Positions 26,800 through 35,233 of a stretch of DNA of 64,000 bases are shown in pieces (the first letter of the stretch is position 1; each line of letters begins with the position of its first letter). This stretch comes from Bacteroidales bacterium (GTDB lineage Bacteria > Bacteroidota > Bacteroidia > Bacteroidales > UBA932), in contig JAGAIY010000016.1 in assembly GCA_017626355.1 (NCBI GenBank), forward strand, positions 1-64,000, in the 5' to 3' direction. The notes beneath the pieces were generated by a model. That model searched no databases. It was given only the letters and a program-made list of their open reading frames with translations, and was not told the origin of the DNA. Position numbers and translations under genes: made by a program.

Positions 26800-27365
26800 C
26801 GTATCGAAGAAAGGATTTCTTCAGCAATCATATCAATTGACTTGCCGTCTGTATCGATGATGATATGGGCGGTCTTTTCATATGTGGCGGAGCGAAGTGA
26901 CATCAGTTCGCTGATTCTACGGCGGAGGGCCTCGGATGGAGAGATATTGTCATTGTTAGCGGAGGCAAGCATAGGCCGTCCCTCCGCCTCACCTTCAAGA
27001 TGGCTGACCAAAGTAGCGACCGTTGCCCTCAGATATATGCAGAGGGTCTGGGTATGAACGATTTCCGCACATTCAGGAGTCATGACTGTACCGCCTCCAA
27101 GCGAGAGCACTTCCGATATCCTGCAGTCGCTGTCTCTTTGAGGAGACATAGCCTCATCCCCTGTCAGGCGGAGAGACAGATGCTTGAGCTCAAGCCTGCG
27201 GAATCCGGCTTCTCCGTCCGAAGCGAAAATCTCGGGAACAGATTTCCCCTGAGCCTCTTCGATAATCGAATCCAGATCTGCATACGGACAGGAAAGCAGT
27301 GTAGAAAGCTTTCTTCCGACACTGCTCTTTCCGCATCCCATGAATCCTGTCAGTGAAATGATCAT
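26754..27365 (-). CDS. aroK: Shikimate kinase
   Basis: ATP-dependent phosphorylation of shikimate. 203 aa, longer than the typical 170-180 because of an insert around residues 68-84 (TGDEAMSPQRDSDCR) and a C-terminal tail. The P-loop GFMGCGKS is at 7-14, Asp in ADLDS, the shikimate-binding FRRLE and GGGTV, and the lid GRPML are present. Its start codon overlaps the parC stop by one base, and its tail overlaps the recJ 3' end. Confidence 0.93.
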   Translation of the reverse strand: MIISLTGFMGCGKSSVGRKLSTLLSCPYADLDSIIEEAQGKSVPEIFASDGEAGFRRLELKHLSLRLTGDEAMSPQRDSDCRISEVLSLGGGTVMTPECAEIVHTQTLCIYLRATVATLVSHLEGEAEGRPMLASANNDNISPSEALRRRISELMSLRSATYEKTAHIIIDTDGKSIDMIAEEILSSIRQIISSRSCISFMRS

Positions 27366-30043
27366 CAGAATAAAGTCAGCTGGTCTTCATCGTCAATATT
27401 CAGATCCAGCGGCTCATCCACTTCCTCTGTTTCACTTCCCGAAGGCACTATGTCATCTTCCGGCTTGAGCAGAGGTTCTATGAACCTTACCTCCTTCACA
27501 TCGTACTGGCTCGTCTTCTTACCCTTTGCCTGAAGACCCTTCTTAGCTATGAATTCCTCGGCATCGATCTTTTCCGCCTCCCTGTGCTCATGTCTTCCTC
27601 CGAAGATCACCTCCACCTGAGGGTGCCTGTCATCGCTGAGGGCTACAAGATATGAGCCTTTGCTGTCGGAAATGAAGCATACCGGAGTGTTGTCGCTGAC
27701 ATCGAACGAGAATCTCTTGATGTAGAAGGCCTCCACGCTCTTGTCATAATAGAGGGCGGTATATGTCTTGCCGATGTCAAGCTTCTCTATCTTCAGAAGG
27801 TCTCCCTGATATCTGTTGCTGAGGTCGAAGGTAGTCGTATAGTAGGTTCCGTCCTTGAAGATCGCAAGGATATGGTCTCCTGTATTGAACTGACCCAGAT
27901 GCAGGCCTCTGCCGTCTTCATTGAGTCTCTGGATGTCCTCATCGAACCAGATGTCCTTACCTCCGATTGTCGAGACTCCCTTGGACTTGAGGACTATCTT
28001 CTGTATTGGATTCTTTGACACAAGGTTACCCCTCGATGCCTTACCCTTGATCAGAAGGTTGGAGAAGTCATACTCGTCGATGAGCTTCTTGAGCTTTGCC
28101 CTCTGCCTGAAATAGATCTTGACGGTCTCGGCCTCTCCGTTGTGGTTCACTGTGAACCAGAGGATCTGTGAGCCCGGAGTGCCCTGGGTTATGTCATATT
28201 CCTTGTCGCGTGTGACGCTTGTCACTGCGAATCTCTTGGCATAGCTGAGGGATGTCTTGCCTTCCCTGTATATTACATTGTAGATGGTTCGCTGGTCATT
28301 CCTGTCGAAAAGTCCGACATAAAGTATGTCCTTTCCGAAGAAGGCCTTTTCGCTGACCTTCGTGATGACGTACTTTCCGTCCTTGTGTATCACTATGATT
28401 TCCGAGAGGTCGGAGCATTCGCATATCAGTTCGGCATTGTCCTCCTTCTTCAGGTTTATGCCCACGAAGCCTTCAGCCATGTTGGCATAGAGCTTCGCAT
28501 TGTTGTTCACGACCTTCGTAACCTCGATCGACTCAAAGCCTGTAAGCTCTGTCTGACGAGGATAGGCCTTGCCGTATTTCTTCTTAAGGTTCTTGAAGTA
28601 ATTGATTGTGAACTCAGTAAGATGGTCAAGATGGTTCTGTACCTCTTCCATCTCCGCCTCTATTCCCTTCAGCTTCTCATCAACCGCCTTAGTGTCGAAC
28701 TTGGATATCTTCCTCACAGGCTTCTCGACGAGCCTGTTGATGTCCTCCATAGTTATCGGCCTCTTCAGCATGCCCTGGAACTCAAGCATTCTTGCGAACA
28801 CCTCGTCCAGCTGCTGTTCCCAGCTCTTCGCGTCACCCTCGAGGATTTTGTACACCCTCTGTTCGAAGAATATCTTCTCGAGCGAACTGTAGTGCCAGTC
28901 GTTGCTCAGTTCGTCCAGTCTGATCTGAAGTTCCTGTCCGAGCAGGTCGCGTGTGTGGTTCGTGCTGTAGATCAGAACATCGTTGACGCTGAGGAACTGC
29001 GGCTTGTGCTCCACGATGACGCAGGTGTTCGGTGATATGGAAACCTCGCAGTCCGTGAAGGCATAAAGTGCATCGATGGTCTTGTCCGGTGACACATCGT
29101 TAGGGAGATGTATGAGGATGTTGGCCTTGTCGGTCGTAAGGTCATCGATCTTCTTTATCTTGATCTTTCCTTTTTCCTTGGCCTTGAGGATTGACTCGAT
29201 AATGATATGCGTGGTCTTGCTGTAAGGAACTTCTGTGATGGCGAGTGTGTTCTTGTCGATCTTCTCGATTCTGGCACGCACCTTCACTACTCCTCCACGC
29301 TGTCCCTTCATATACTTGGAACAGTCTGCAAAGCCTCCGGTAGGGAAGTCCGGATATATCTCGAAATCCTCTCCGCGGAGAATCGCTACCGAAGCATCTA
29401 TGAGTTCATTGAAGTTGTGAGGAAGAATCTTGGATGCAAGGCCGACGGCGATGCCTTCTGCTCCCTGCGCAAGCAAGAGAGGGAATTTTACAGGAAGCTC
29501 GATAGGTTCCTGGTTCCTGCCGTCGTATGAAGTCATCCAGTTGGTGGTCTTCGGGTTGAACACAACCTCCTTGGCAAACTTGCTGAGTCTTGCTTCAATG
29601 TATCGCTGAGCTGCATTCGCATCACCTGTGATGATGTTACCCCAGTTACCCTGACAGTCGATCAGGAGATTCTTCTGACCGAGCTGCACCATGGCACCGA
29701 CAATGGAAGCATCACCATGAGGATGGTACTCCATGGCTGCACCGACAAGGGTCGCTACCTTTGTATAGGCCCCCGTGTCTTTCTTGTACATGGCATGAAG
29801 CACACGTCTCTGAACAGGCTTAAGACCGTCAACTATGTGAGGGACAGCTCTGTACAGGATTACGTATGATGAATAGTCAAGAAACCAGTCCTTGAACATT
29901 CCGGACAGCTTGTACTTGCGGCTGTGTTCTCCCAGCAGCTTGTCGAATTTGCCCGGAGCCGTCTTGACTACCTCTTCGCTTTCGGCTCCCTGATCTTCCT
30001 GATTGATGTCTTCCTGAGGAAGGTCCATATCTTCAATACTCAT
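27365..30043 (-). CDS. parC: DNA topoisomerase IV subunit A
   Basis: 892 aa type IIA topoisomerase A subunit, chromosome decatenation with ParE (not in this window). The catalytic Tyr148 is in AAQRYIEARL. The quinolone region is YHPHGDASIVGAMVQ (106-120): the residues equivalent to GyrA Ser83 and Asp87 are Ala112 and Gly116. A coiled-coil follows and the C-terminal half is a beta-pinwheel-like domain. The protein ends in an acidic tail and QLTLF, which matches the beta-clamp-binding motif consensus QL[SD]LF. Called ParC rather than GyrA from its resemblance to Bacteroidales topoisomerase IV sequences. It is 18 bases after era and its stop overlaps aroK. Confidence 0.9.
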   Translation of the reverse strand: MSIEDMDLPQEDINQEDQGAESEEVVKTAPGKFDKLLGEHSRKYKLSGMFKDWFLDYSSYVILYRAVPHIVDGLKPVQRRVLHAMYKKDTGAYTKVATLVGAAMEYHPHGDASIVGAMVQLGQKNLLIDCQGNWGNIITGDANAAQRYIEARLSKFAKEVVFNPKTTNWMTSYDGRNQEPIELPVKFPLLLAQGAEGIAVGLASKILPHNFNELIDASVAILRGEDFEIYPDFPTGGFADCSKYMKGQRGGVVKVRARIEKIDKNTLAITEVPYSKTTHIIIESILKAKEKGKIKIKKIDDLTTDKANILIHLPNDVSPDKTIDALYAFTDCEVSISPNTCVIVEHKPQFLSVNDVLIYSTNHTRDLLGQELQIRLDELSNDWHYSSLEKIFFEQRVYKILEGDAKSWEQQLDEVFARMLEFQGMLKRPITMEDINRLVEKPVRKISKFDTKAVDEKLKGIEAEMEEVQNHLDHLTEFTINYFKNLKKKYGKAYPRQTELTGFESIEVTKVVNNNAKLYANMAEGFVGINLKKEDNAELICECSDLSEIIVIHKDGKYVITKVSEKAFFGKDILYVGLFDRNDQRTIYNVIYREGKTSLSYAKRFAVTSVTRDKEYDITQGTPGSQILWFTVNHNGEAETVKIYFRQRAKLKKLIDEYDFSNLLIKGKASRGNLVSKNPIQKIVLKSKGVSTIGGKDIWFDEDIQRLNEDGRGLHLGQFNTGDHILAIFKDGTYYTTTFDLSNRYQGDLLKIEKLDIGKTYTALYYDKSVEAFYIKRFSFDVSDNTPVCFISDSKGSYLVALSDDRHPQVEVIFGGRHEHREAEKIDAEEFIAKKGLQAKGKKTSQYDVKEVRFIEPLLKPEDDIVPSGSETEEVDEPLDLNIDDEDQLTLF

Positions 30044-30061
30044 TTGTTTACCTCACTTTTT

Positions 30062-30955
30062 CTAATATTCGTAACCGAATTTCCTGAGTTCCTTCTTGCT
30101 TTCCCTCCAGTCCGGATCCACCTTGACGAACAGACGCAGGAAGACTTTCTTCTGGAAGAAATCCTCCATGTCTATGCGTGCCTGTGTTCCTGTCTTCTTG
30201 AGTGACTGGCCGCCTTTTCCTATGATTATGCCCTTCTGGGTGTCACGCATCACATAGATGACGGCACTGATATCATACCTTTCCTCACCTTCCTTGAACT
30301 CCTCCACGACTACCTCGCAGCTGTAAGGAATCTCCTCCTTGTAGTTGAGGAAAATCTTCTCCCTTATGATTTCGGAAGCGAAGAAACGCAGGTTCTTGTC
30401 AGTGAACACATCCTTGTCATACCATGGCGGAGACATAGGCAGGTTGCCCACGATCGCATCGAAGATGTTTTCAAGATTGAATCTCTCCTGTGCCGAGGCC
30501 GGGAAGATGATGGCATTCGGAAGCTGTTCCTTCCACCATGCCATAAGCTCCAGGACCTGTTCCTGACTGCTTATGTCTATCTTGTTGATCACCAGCACGA
30601 CAGGGCATTCGATCTTTTTCAACTTGGCGATATACTCCTCGTTCTTGTCACCTTTCTCGACAGTATCGGTCACATAAAGGATTATATCGGCATCTCCGAT
30701 GGCTGTATCGACGAAGTTCATCATGCTCTGCTGCAGCCTGTAATTGGGTTTGAGGATGCCGGGGGTGTCGGAGTAGACTATCTGGTAATCTTCTCCGTTC
30801 ACTATTCCCATGATCCTGTGCCTTGTCGTCTGGGCTTTTGCCGTTACAATGGACAGCTTTTCGCCTACAAGGGCATTCATAAGCGTGGATTTGCCGACAT
30901 TCGGATTACCGATTATGTTGACAAATCCCGCACGATGTCTGTTATGTTCACTCAT
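30062..30955 (-). CDS. era: GTPase Era, 16S rRNA maturation
   Basis: 297 aa ribosome-assembly GTPase. G1 GNPNVGKST (16-24), G3 DTPGI, G4 NKID are present. The C-terminal KH domain includes the IIGKGGQSLKKTG loop that binds the 3' end of 16S rRNA. It lies 5 bases after the pseudouridine synthase gene. Confidence 0.97.
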   Translation of the reverse strand: MSEHNRHRAGFVNIIGNPNVGKSTLMNALVGEKLSIVTAKAQTTRHRIMGIVNGEDYQIVYSDTPGILKPNYRLQQSMMNFVDTAIGDADIILYVTDTVEKGDKNEEYIAKLKKIECPVVLVINKIDISSQEQVLELMAWWKEQLPNAIIFPASAQERFNLENIFDAIVGNLPMSPPWYDKDVFTDKNLRFFASEIIREKIFLNYKEEIPYSCEVVVEEFKEGEERYDISAVIYVMRDTQKGIIIGKGGQSLKKTGTQARIDMEDFFQKKVFLRLFVKVDPDWRESKKELRKFGYEY

Positions 30956-30960
30956 ATATA

Positions 30961-32343
30961 TTAAAGGTATGCTCCCATTTTGAGAAGATTCACTTCACCT
31001 TCTGTGAGGTATCTCCAATCTCCTCTCTTGATTCCCTTTTTGGTGAGTCCTGCGAAGTACACCCTGTCGAGAGCCTTCACCTCATATCCGAGGGATTCGA
31101 AAATCCTTCTGACGATACGGTTCTTGCCGGAGTGGATCTCGATGCCGATCTTGCGGTGGTCGTCCTCCTCGATGTACTCGAGCTCGTCAGCCGCGATCAC
31201 TCCGTCAGAAAGTTCTATTCCGCTGAGAATCTTGTCGAAGTCCTCCTGCTTGAGCTTGCTGTCGAGGGAAACCTGATATATCTTCTTCTTGTCGTAAGAA
31301 GGATGTGTAAGCTTTTCTGCGATCTCACCGTCGTTAGTGAACATGAGGACTCCTGTTGTGTTCTTGTCAAGACGTCCTACAGGGAATACCCTTGAAGGGC
31401 AGCTCTTGAGAAGATCCATGACAGTCTTGTCTGCATGAGGATCGCTTGCTGTAGTCACATATCCCTTAGGCTTGTTCATCACTATATAGATCTTCGCCTC
31501 GCCCTTGAGTCTCTCGCCGTTGAATCTCACATCGTCTGTATAGATGTTGACCTTTGTTCCAAGTTCGGTCACAACCTCACCGTTTACTGTAACCACACCT
31601 GCAAGAATGAAGTTGTCGGCCTCTCTTCTCGAGCATACGCCTGAATTGGCTATGTACTTGTTGAGTCTTACCTCATCCTTTACAGGAATGTTGATCATGT
31701 CATTGTCGGAGAAGTTCTCATTCACGGCCTGAGCCTTCCTGCTGATCATCTTGTCGATTCCGCTCTCCTCTTCGTCACGGAAATAGTTGAAGTCCTTCTT
31801 GTAGAAGCTCTTTTTGCCTCCGAATCCGCCTTTGCCTGCAAACGGCTTCCTTTCGCCATTGCCGTATGACGGTCTTCTTTCGTTGTTTCCGAATGGCTTG
31901 CGGTCTCCGAACGACCTTCTCTCTCCACTACCATATGACGGTCTTCTTTCTCCGTTGTCGAACGACCTGCGTTCTCCGAAAGACCTTCTTTCACCTGTTC
32001 CGAACGACCTGCGTTCTCCGCTGCCGAACGATCTTCTTTCATTGTTTCCGAACGTTCTTCTCTCGCCATTGTCAGACGACCTTCTCTCACCGTTGCCGAA
32101 TGAGCGTCTTTCGCCGTTACCGAAAGATCTTCTTTCGCTGTTTCCATATGATCTGCGCTCGCCTCCGAAGCTTCTGCCCTCACCATATGGCTTTCTGTCG
32201 TTTCCTGATGAATACGATGACCTTCTGTCACCTGATACTCTTCTGTCTGAGCTGTTCCTGTTGCCGTACTCCCTACGGCCTTCAGTCCTGCGGCCATTGC
32301 CGCCTCTTCTGTTGTCTTCCATTTTATTGCGCCTTCCCGGCAT
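30961..32343 (-). CDS. RluB/RsuA-family pseudouridine synthase with a long Arg/Gly/Ser-rich N-terminal tail
   Basis: 460 aa. The C-terminal half is a standard ribosomal pseudouridine synthase: S4 domain at about 225-275 (VRLNKYIANSGVCSRREAD) and the catalytic Asp326 in GRLDKNTTGVL. The first about 190 residues are low complexity, built from more than ten copies of RRSFGNGE-like 8-mers; such basic tails may bind RNA. The tail arises from tandem DNA repeats at about 31830-32160. A second in-frame ATG at 32322 (MEDNRRG) is an equally good start. It precedes era by 5 bases. Confidence 0.9.
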   Translation of the reverse strand: MPGRRNKMEDNRRGGNGRRTEGRREYGNRNSSDRRVSGDRRSSYSSGNDRKPYGEGRSFGGERRSYGNSERRSFGNGERRSFGNGERRSSDNGERRTFGNNERRSFGSGERRSFGTGERRSFGERRSFDNGERRPSYGSGERRSFGDRKPFGNNERRPSYGNGERKPFAGKGGFGGKKSFYKKDFNYFRDEEESGIDKMISRKAQAVNENFSDNDMINIPVKDEVRLNKYIANSGVCSRREADNFILAGVVTVNGEVVTELGTKVNIYTDDVRFNGERLKGEAKIYIVMNKPKGYVTTASDPHADKTVMDLLKSCPSRVFPVGRLDKNTTGVLMFTNDGEIAEKLTHPSYDKKKIYQVSLDSKLKQEDFDKILSGIELSDGVIAADELEYIEEDDHRKIGIEIHSGKNRIVRRIFESLGYEVKALDRVYFAGLTKKGIKRGDWRYLTEGEVNLLKMGAYL

Positions 32344-32384
32344 TTAAAAGATTAATAATTATGGCGTCACGCCAATATCCTCGT

Positions 32385-33176
32385 TTAATTGAGGTTGAAT
32401 ACGTATGTAATTGTTCCTTTCTGCAGCGCCGGAGCATCAGCACTCATATTGAAGTGTGCTCCAAGTGCCGCCTTTCTTGCAGCCTGCCACAATGTCTTGT
32501 CTGTGACTGTGGTTCCGGCCGCACCGGCAACAGCTTTCTGGACGTTGCCGTAATTGTCCACCCATATTTCCACGACCACTGTTCCGGCTTTCTGAACTCC
32601 GTATGAAGGTCGCGGAAGTGTTCCGTTCACGCTTCTTCCCGGAACCTTTGCATTAGGCTCTCCGGCAGTCTCTCCTGTCCTGGTGTTGCCCTGGGCATGT
32701 CCTGCCTTGAGGGCGTCTGTAACCTTGTCAGCAGTCTGAGGAGCCAGAGTGTCCTTCTGGGTCTTGTTGTCTGCGGCATGGAAAAGTGCCCTGCGGTCTA
32801 TCTCCTTTTCCCTTTCCGGAGTCTTTACATCGACATCGCCGAAATCGTCTACGACAGATTCCGGAGCTTCGTTGCTTTTCGTGCCTTCAAGCTGAGCCTC
32901 TGACCTCTGTACCAGGTTGATGTTCTTGCTCGGATCCGGCTTCACAGCCTGAGGTCTGCTTCCGTTCCATGTCTGGCGCGGACGCTTGATCTCCGGCTCG
33001 TCGAATTCGATAAGGATCTGTTCCTGTTCCGGCGGAGGAGGGTCGAGATATGTGAATCCGGTCAGAAAGAAGCATACAAAAAGTGCTGCGTGTATCACGA
33101 TCGTGAACACGATGCCACCTCTTCTTGACAGTCTTTCCTGCCTTTCCCTTTCTCTTATGTACTGCTTTTCTGCCAT
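32385..33176 (-). CDS. tonB: TonB-family energy transducer
   Basis: 263 aa. A cytoplasmic basic stretch (1-19), one membrane anchor (about 21-43), a Pro-rich and charged periplasmic linker, and a C-terminal TonB/TolA-like domain (about 185-263, GTVVVEIWVDNYGNVQKA). It transmits proton-motive force from ExbB/ExbD to outer-membrane receptors. It is downstream of exbB and exbD by 26 bases. Confidence 0.88.
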   Translation of the reverse strand: MAEKQYIRERERQERLSRRGGIVFTIVIHAALFVCFFLTGFTYLDPPPPEQEQILIEFDEPEIKRPRQTWNGSRPQAVKPDPSKNINLVQRSEAQLEGTKSNEAPESVVDDFGDVDVKTPEREKEIDRRALFHAADNKTQKDTLAPQTADKVTDALKAGHAQGNTRTGETAGEPNAKVPGRSVNGTLPRPSYGVQKAGTVVVEIWVDNYGNVQKAVAGAAGTTVTDKTLWQAARKAALGAHFNMSADAPALQKGTITYVFNLN

Positions 33177-33202
33177 TTTATCCTGCTTTCGGCTTCACCT
33201 TT

Positions 33203-33616
33203 CTATTCCGGTGAAGTAGCCATTATCACTTTGTAGTGGTTTCTCTTGGCTATGTTCATTACCTGAACCACTTCCCTGATCGGAACCGTCTCGTCTGCAT
33301 AGATTGAGAATGTAGGGTCCTCTTCAGCCTGAAGAAGCTCTACAAGTTCGTCTTCGATGAGGTCGAACCTTACAGGCTTTTCATCACCGTTTATGTGATA
33401 TGAGAATGAATCTGTATCCTGCCAGTGCTTGATCGATACGCTCACCGTAGCCTTTGCCGAAACCTGACCTGTGCTCTTAGGGAGCAGGAGCTTCAGTGCA
33501 TTGGGGTTGATGAGTGTCGATGTCACCAGGAAGAAGATCAGAAGCAGGAAAACGATGTCGGTCATAGATGACATCGAAAATCCTGAATCGACCTTGGTTG
33601 TCCTTTTGATTGCCAT
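33203..33616 (-). CDS. exbD: Biopolymer transport protein ExbD/TolR
   Basis: 137 aa with one N-terminal membrane segment (about 19-40, TDIVFLLLIFFLVTST) that carries the conserved proton-channel Asp, and a small periplasmic domain. Partner of the ExbB encoded 6 bases upstream. Confidence 0.93.
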   Translation of the reverse strand: MAIKRTTKVDSGFSMSSMTDIVFLLLIFFLVTSTLINPNALKLLLPKSTGQVSAKATVSVSIKHWQDTDSFSYHINGDEKPVRFDLIEDELVELLQAEEDPTFSIYADETVPIREVVQVMNIAKRNHYKVIMATSPE

Positions 33617-33622
33617 GTCCTC

Positions 33623-34324
33623 TTATTTTGTAGCCGGTTCCTGGAGCATGTCGATGAACTCGATAGTCGTGCGCTCCATCTTGAACACGAGGTTAGATAT
33701 CTGTGATGTGAGGAAGTTGTATCCGAAGTAGGCGATGATACCTACGAAGAGACCGCCCACTGTTGTGACCATTGCCTCATAGATACCTCCTGAGAGGAGG
33801 GTGATGTCGATGTTGTTGCCTGCTGTCGACATTCTGAAGAATGCCTCGATCATACCTGTAACCGTACCGAGGAAACCGATCATAGGTGCACCTCCGGCGA
33901 TGGTCGCGAGCATAGGGAGACCCTTCTCAAGTCTTGCGACCTCGACGTTACCCATGTTCTCGACAGCGGTCTGGATGTCCTGAAGAGGTCTTCCGATCCT
34001 CTCGATGCCCTTCTCTACGAGCCTTGCCACAGGTGAGTCATACTTCTGGCAGAGGGCGATGGCTGATTTTATCTTTCCTTCGTGGATCATGTCATGAATG
34101 TCCTTCATGAAGTGCTTGTCGATGCTGCTTGCCTTGCGGATCATCCACCACTTGCTTCCGAAGATGTAGATGGCGATGACTGAAAGGAGAAGAAGGACGA
34201 TCATGAGCCAGCCTCCCTTTGTGGCCATGTCGATCAGGGAAAGTTTCATTTCCTGCTGTACCGGAGCTACCGCCTCGGTCAGTGCCGTAGTGTCTACGAC
34301 GGTCTGTAAAAGATTGAAGATCAT
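33623..34324 (-). CDS. exbB: MotA/TolQ/ExbB proton channel protein
   Basis: 233 aa with three membrane segments (about 38-58, 140-160 and 180-200). The conserved region GTVTGMIEAF and the GGIYEAMVTTVGGL motif are characteristic of ExbB/TolQ. It is the first gene of the exbB-exbD-tonB unit. Confidence 0.94.
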   Translation of the reverse strand: MIFNLLQTVVDTTALTEAVAPVQQEMKLSLIDMATKGGWLMIVLLLLSVIAIYIFGSKWWMIRKASSIDKHFMKDIHDMIHEGKIKSAIALCQKYDSPVARLVEKGIERIGRPLQDIQTAVENMGNVEVARLEKGLPMLATIAGGAPMIGFLGTVTGMIEAFFRMSTAGNNIDITLLSGGIYEAMVTTVGGLFVGIIAYFGYNFLTSQISNLVFKMERTTIEFIDMLQEPATK

Positions 34325-34364
34325 AGTTATTTTTTCTTTTTATATTTTTTCGCGCATAATCCTG

Positions 34365-34372
34365 CAAAAGTA
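34365..34372 (-). promoter_or_regulatory. Probable -7 box (TACTTTTG) of exbBD-tonB
   Basis: TACTTTTG on the minus strand, 40 bases before the exbB start, matches TAnnTTTG; a weak TTC -33 lies about 20 bases upstream. Confidence 0.55.
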
Positions 34373-34397
34373 CATAAAAAATAGGAATAAATGAAAT

Positions 34398-35174
34398 TTA
34401 TTTGTACTCTGCACCGCAGAAGAACAGAGCGTTGCCCGGTACGGATGAACCTGCGTCCGAACGGCTTCCCTTCTCTATAAGTCCGCTGATCCATGACGGA
34501 TCCTTCTTGCCTCTTCCTACCTCGATCAGAGAGCCTACGATGGCTCTTACCATGTTCCTGAGGAAACGGTCTGCCTTGATGGTGAACACTATGTAGTCGC
34601 CTTCCCTGTACGGAGCTCCGCACAGAGCTGCATGCTGCGGGCGGTAAGTGTCCCATCTGGCTTCTGTAATGGTGCATATCGAAGTCGCATTATTGCCTCC
34701 GACCTTTTCGAAACAGCTGAAGTCGTGCTTTCCGAGAAGGTGTTCCGCCGCCTTGTTCATCAAGGCCGTATCCAGGGGGTATCTCATTCTGTATGAGAAT
34801 TTTTCACTGAACGGGTCCTTTGTGAAATGGATGAAATAGCGGTACTCTCTTGAGATTGCGTCGAATCGGGCGTGGAAATCGTCGCCGCAGACTGATATTT
34901 CGTGTACCGCGATCTCCTTAGGGGTAATGGCATTTAATTTGTAGGTAAGTTGCGCCGCTTCGGTCCTGACTTCGTCAGGTATGTCGAAGTGGGCTATATA
35001 ATTGATGGCGTTTACTGCTGTGTCGGTTCTTCCGGCTCCGGTTACGGTGACATCCAGACCGAGAAAAGTCTTCAGGGCCTTTTCAAGTTCGCCTTGGACA
35101 GTTCTGGCGTTGTTCTGTATCTGCCAGCCGCAGAAGGCGCTGCCGTCATATGAAAGCCTTATTTTGTATCGCAT
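34398..35174 (-). CDS. truA: tRNA pseudouridine(38-40) synthase TruA
   Basis: 258 aa. Family start MRYKIRLSYDGSAFCGWQIQ is at 35174; a longer upstream reading to 35222 would run through the divergent promoters and is rejected. The catalytic Asp is in GAGRTDTAVNA and the FLRNMVRAIVG motif is present. Codes toward exbB, with 73 bases between them. Confidence 0.94.
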   Translation of the reverse strand: MRYKIRLSYDGSAFCGWQIQNNARTVQGELEKALKTFLGLDVTVTGAGRTDTAVNAINYIAHFDIPDEVRTEAAQLTYKLNAITPKEIAVHEISVCGDDFHARFDAISREYRYFIHFTKDPFSEKFSYRMRYPLDTALMNKAAEHLLGKHDFSCFEKVGGNNATSICTITEARWDTYRPQHAALCGAPYREGDYIVFTIKADRFLRNMVRAIVGSLIEVGRGKKDPSWISGLIEKGSRSDAGSSVPGNALFFCGAEYK

Positions 35175-35189
35175 ATTATGAAAAAAGAG

Positions 35190-35197
35190 TAACTTTG
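35190..35197 (+). promoter_or_regulatory. -7 box (TAACTTTG) of the moxR-Bat operon
   Basis: TAACTTTG ends 36 bases before the moxR start codon and fits TAnnTTTG. A TTTG at 35163-35166 is 23 bases upstream, slightly wide for the -33 box. Confidence 0.55.
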
Positions 35198-35210
35198 TAG
35201 GTTTAAAATG

Positions 35211-35218
35211 CAAAAATA
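35211..35218 (-). promoter_or_regulatory. Possible -7 box (TATTTTTG) of truA
   Basis: TATTTTTG on the minus strand, 36 bases before the truA start. No clear -33 box. With the preceding entry it makes a divergent promoter pair. Confidence 0.35.
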
Positions 35219-35233
35219 TCAAAAATCATATTT

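Noticed and set aside
31746..32347. Long open frames on both strands across the Arg/Gly/Ser repeat
   Set aside because: Simple tandem repeats keep several frames open; only the frame joined to the pseudouridine synthase core is supported.
34398..35222. Longer truA start at 35222
   Set aside because: It adds 16 residues foreign to the family and runs through the divergent promoter region; the ATG at 35174 gives the conserved N-terminus.
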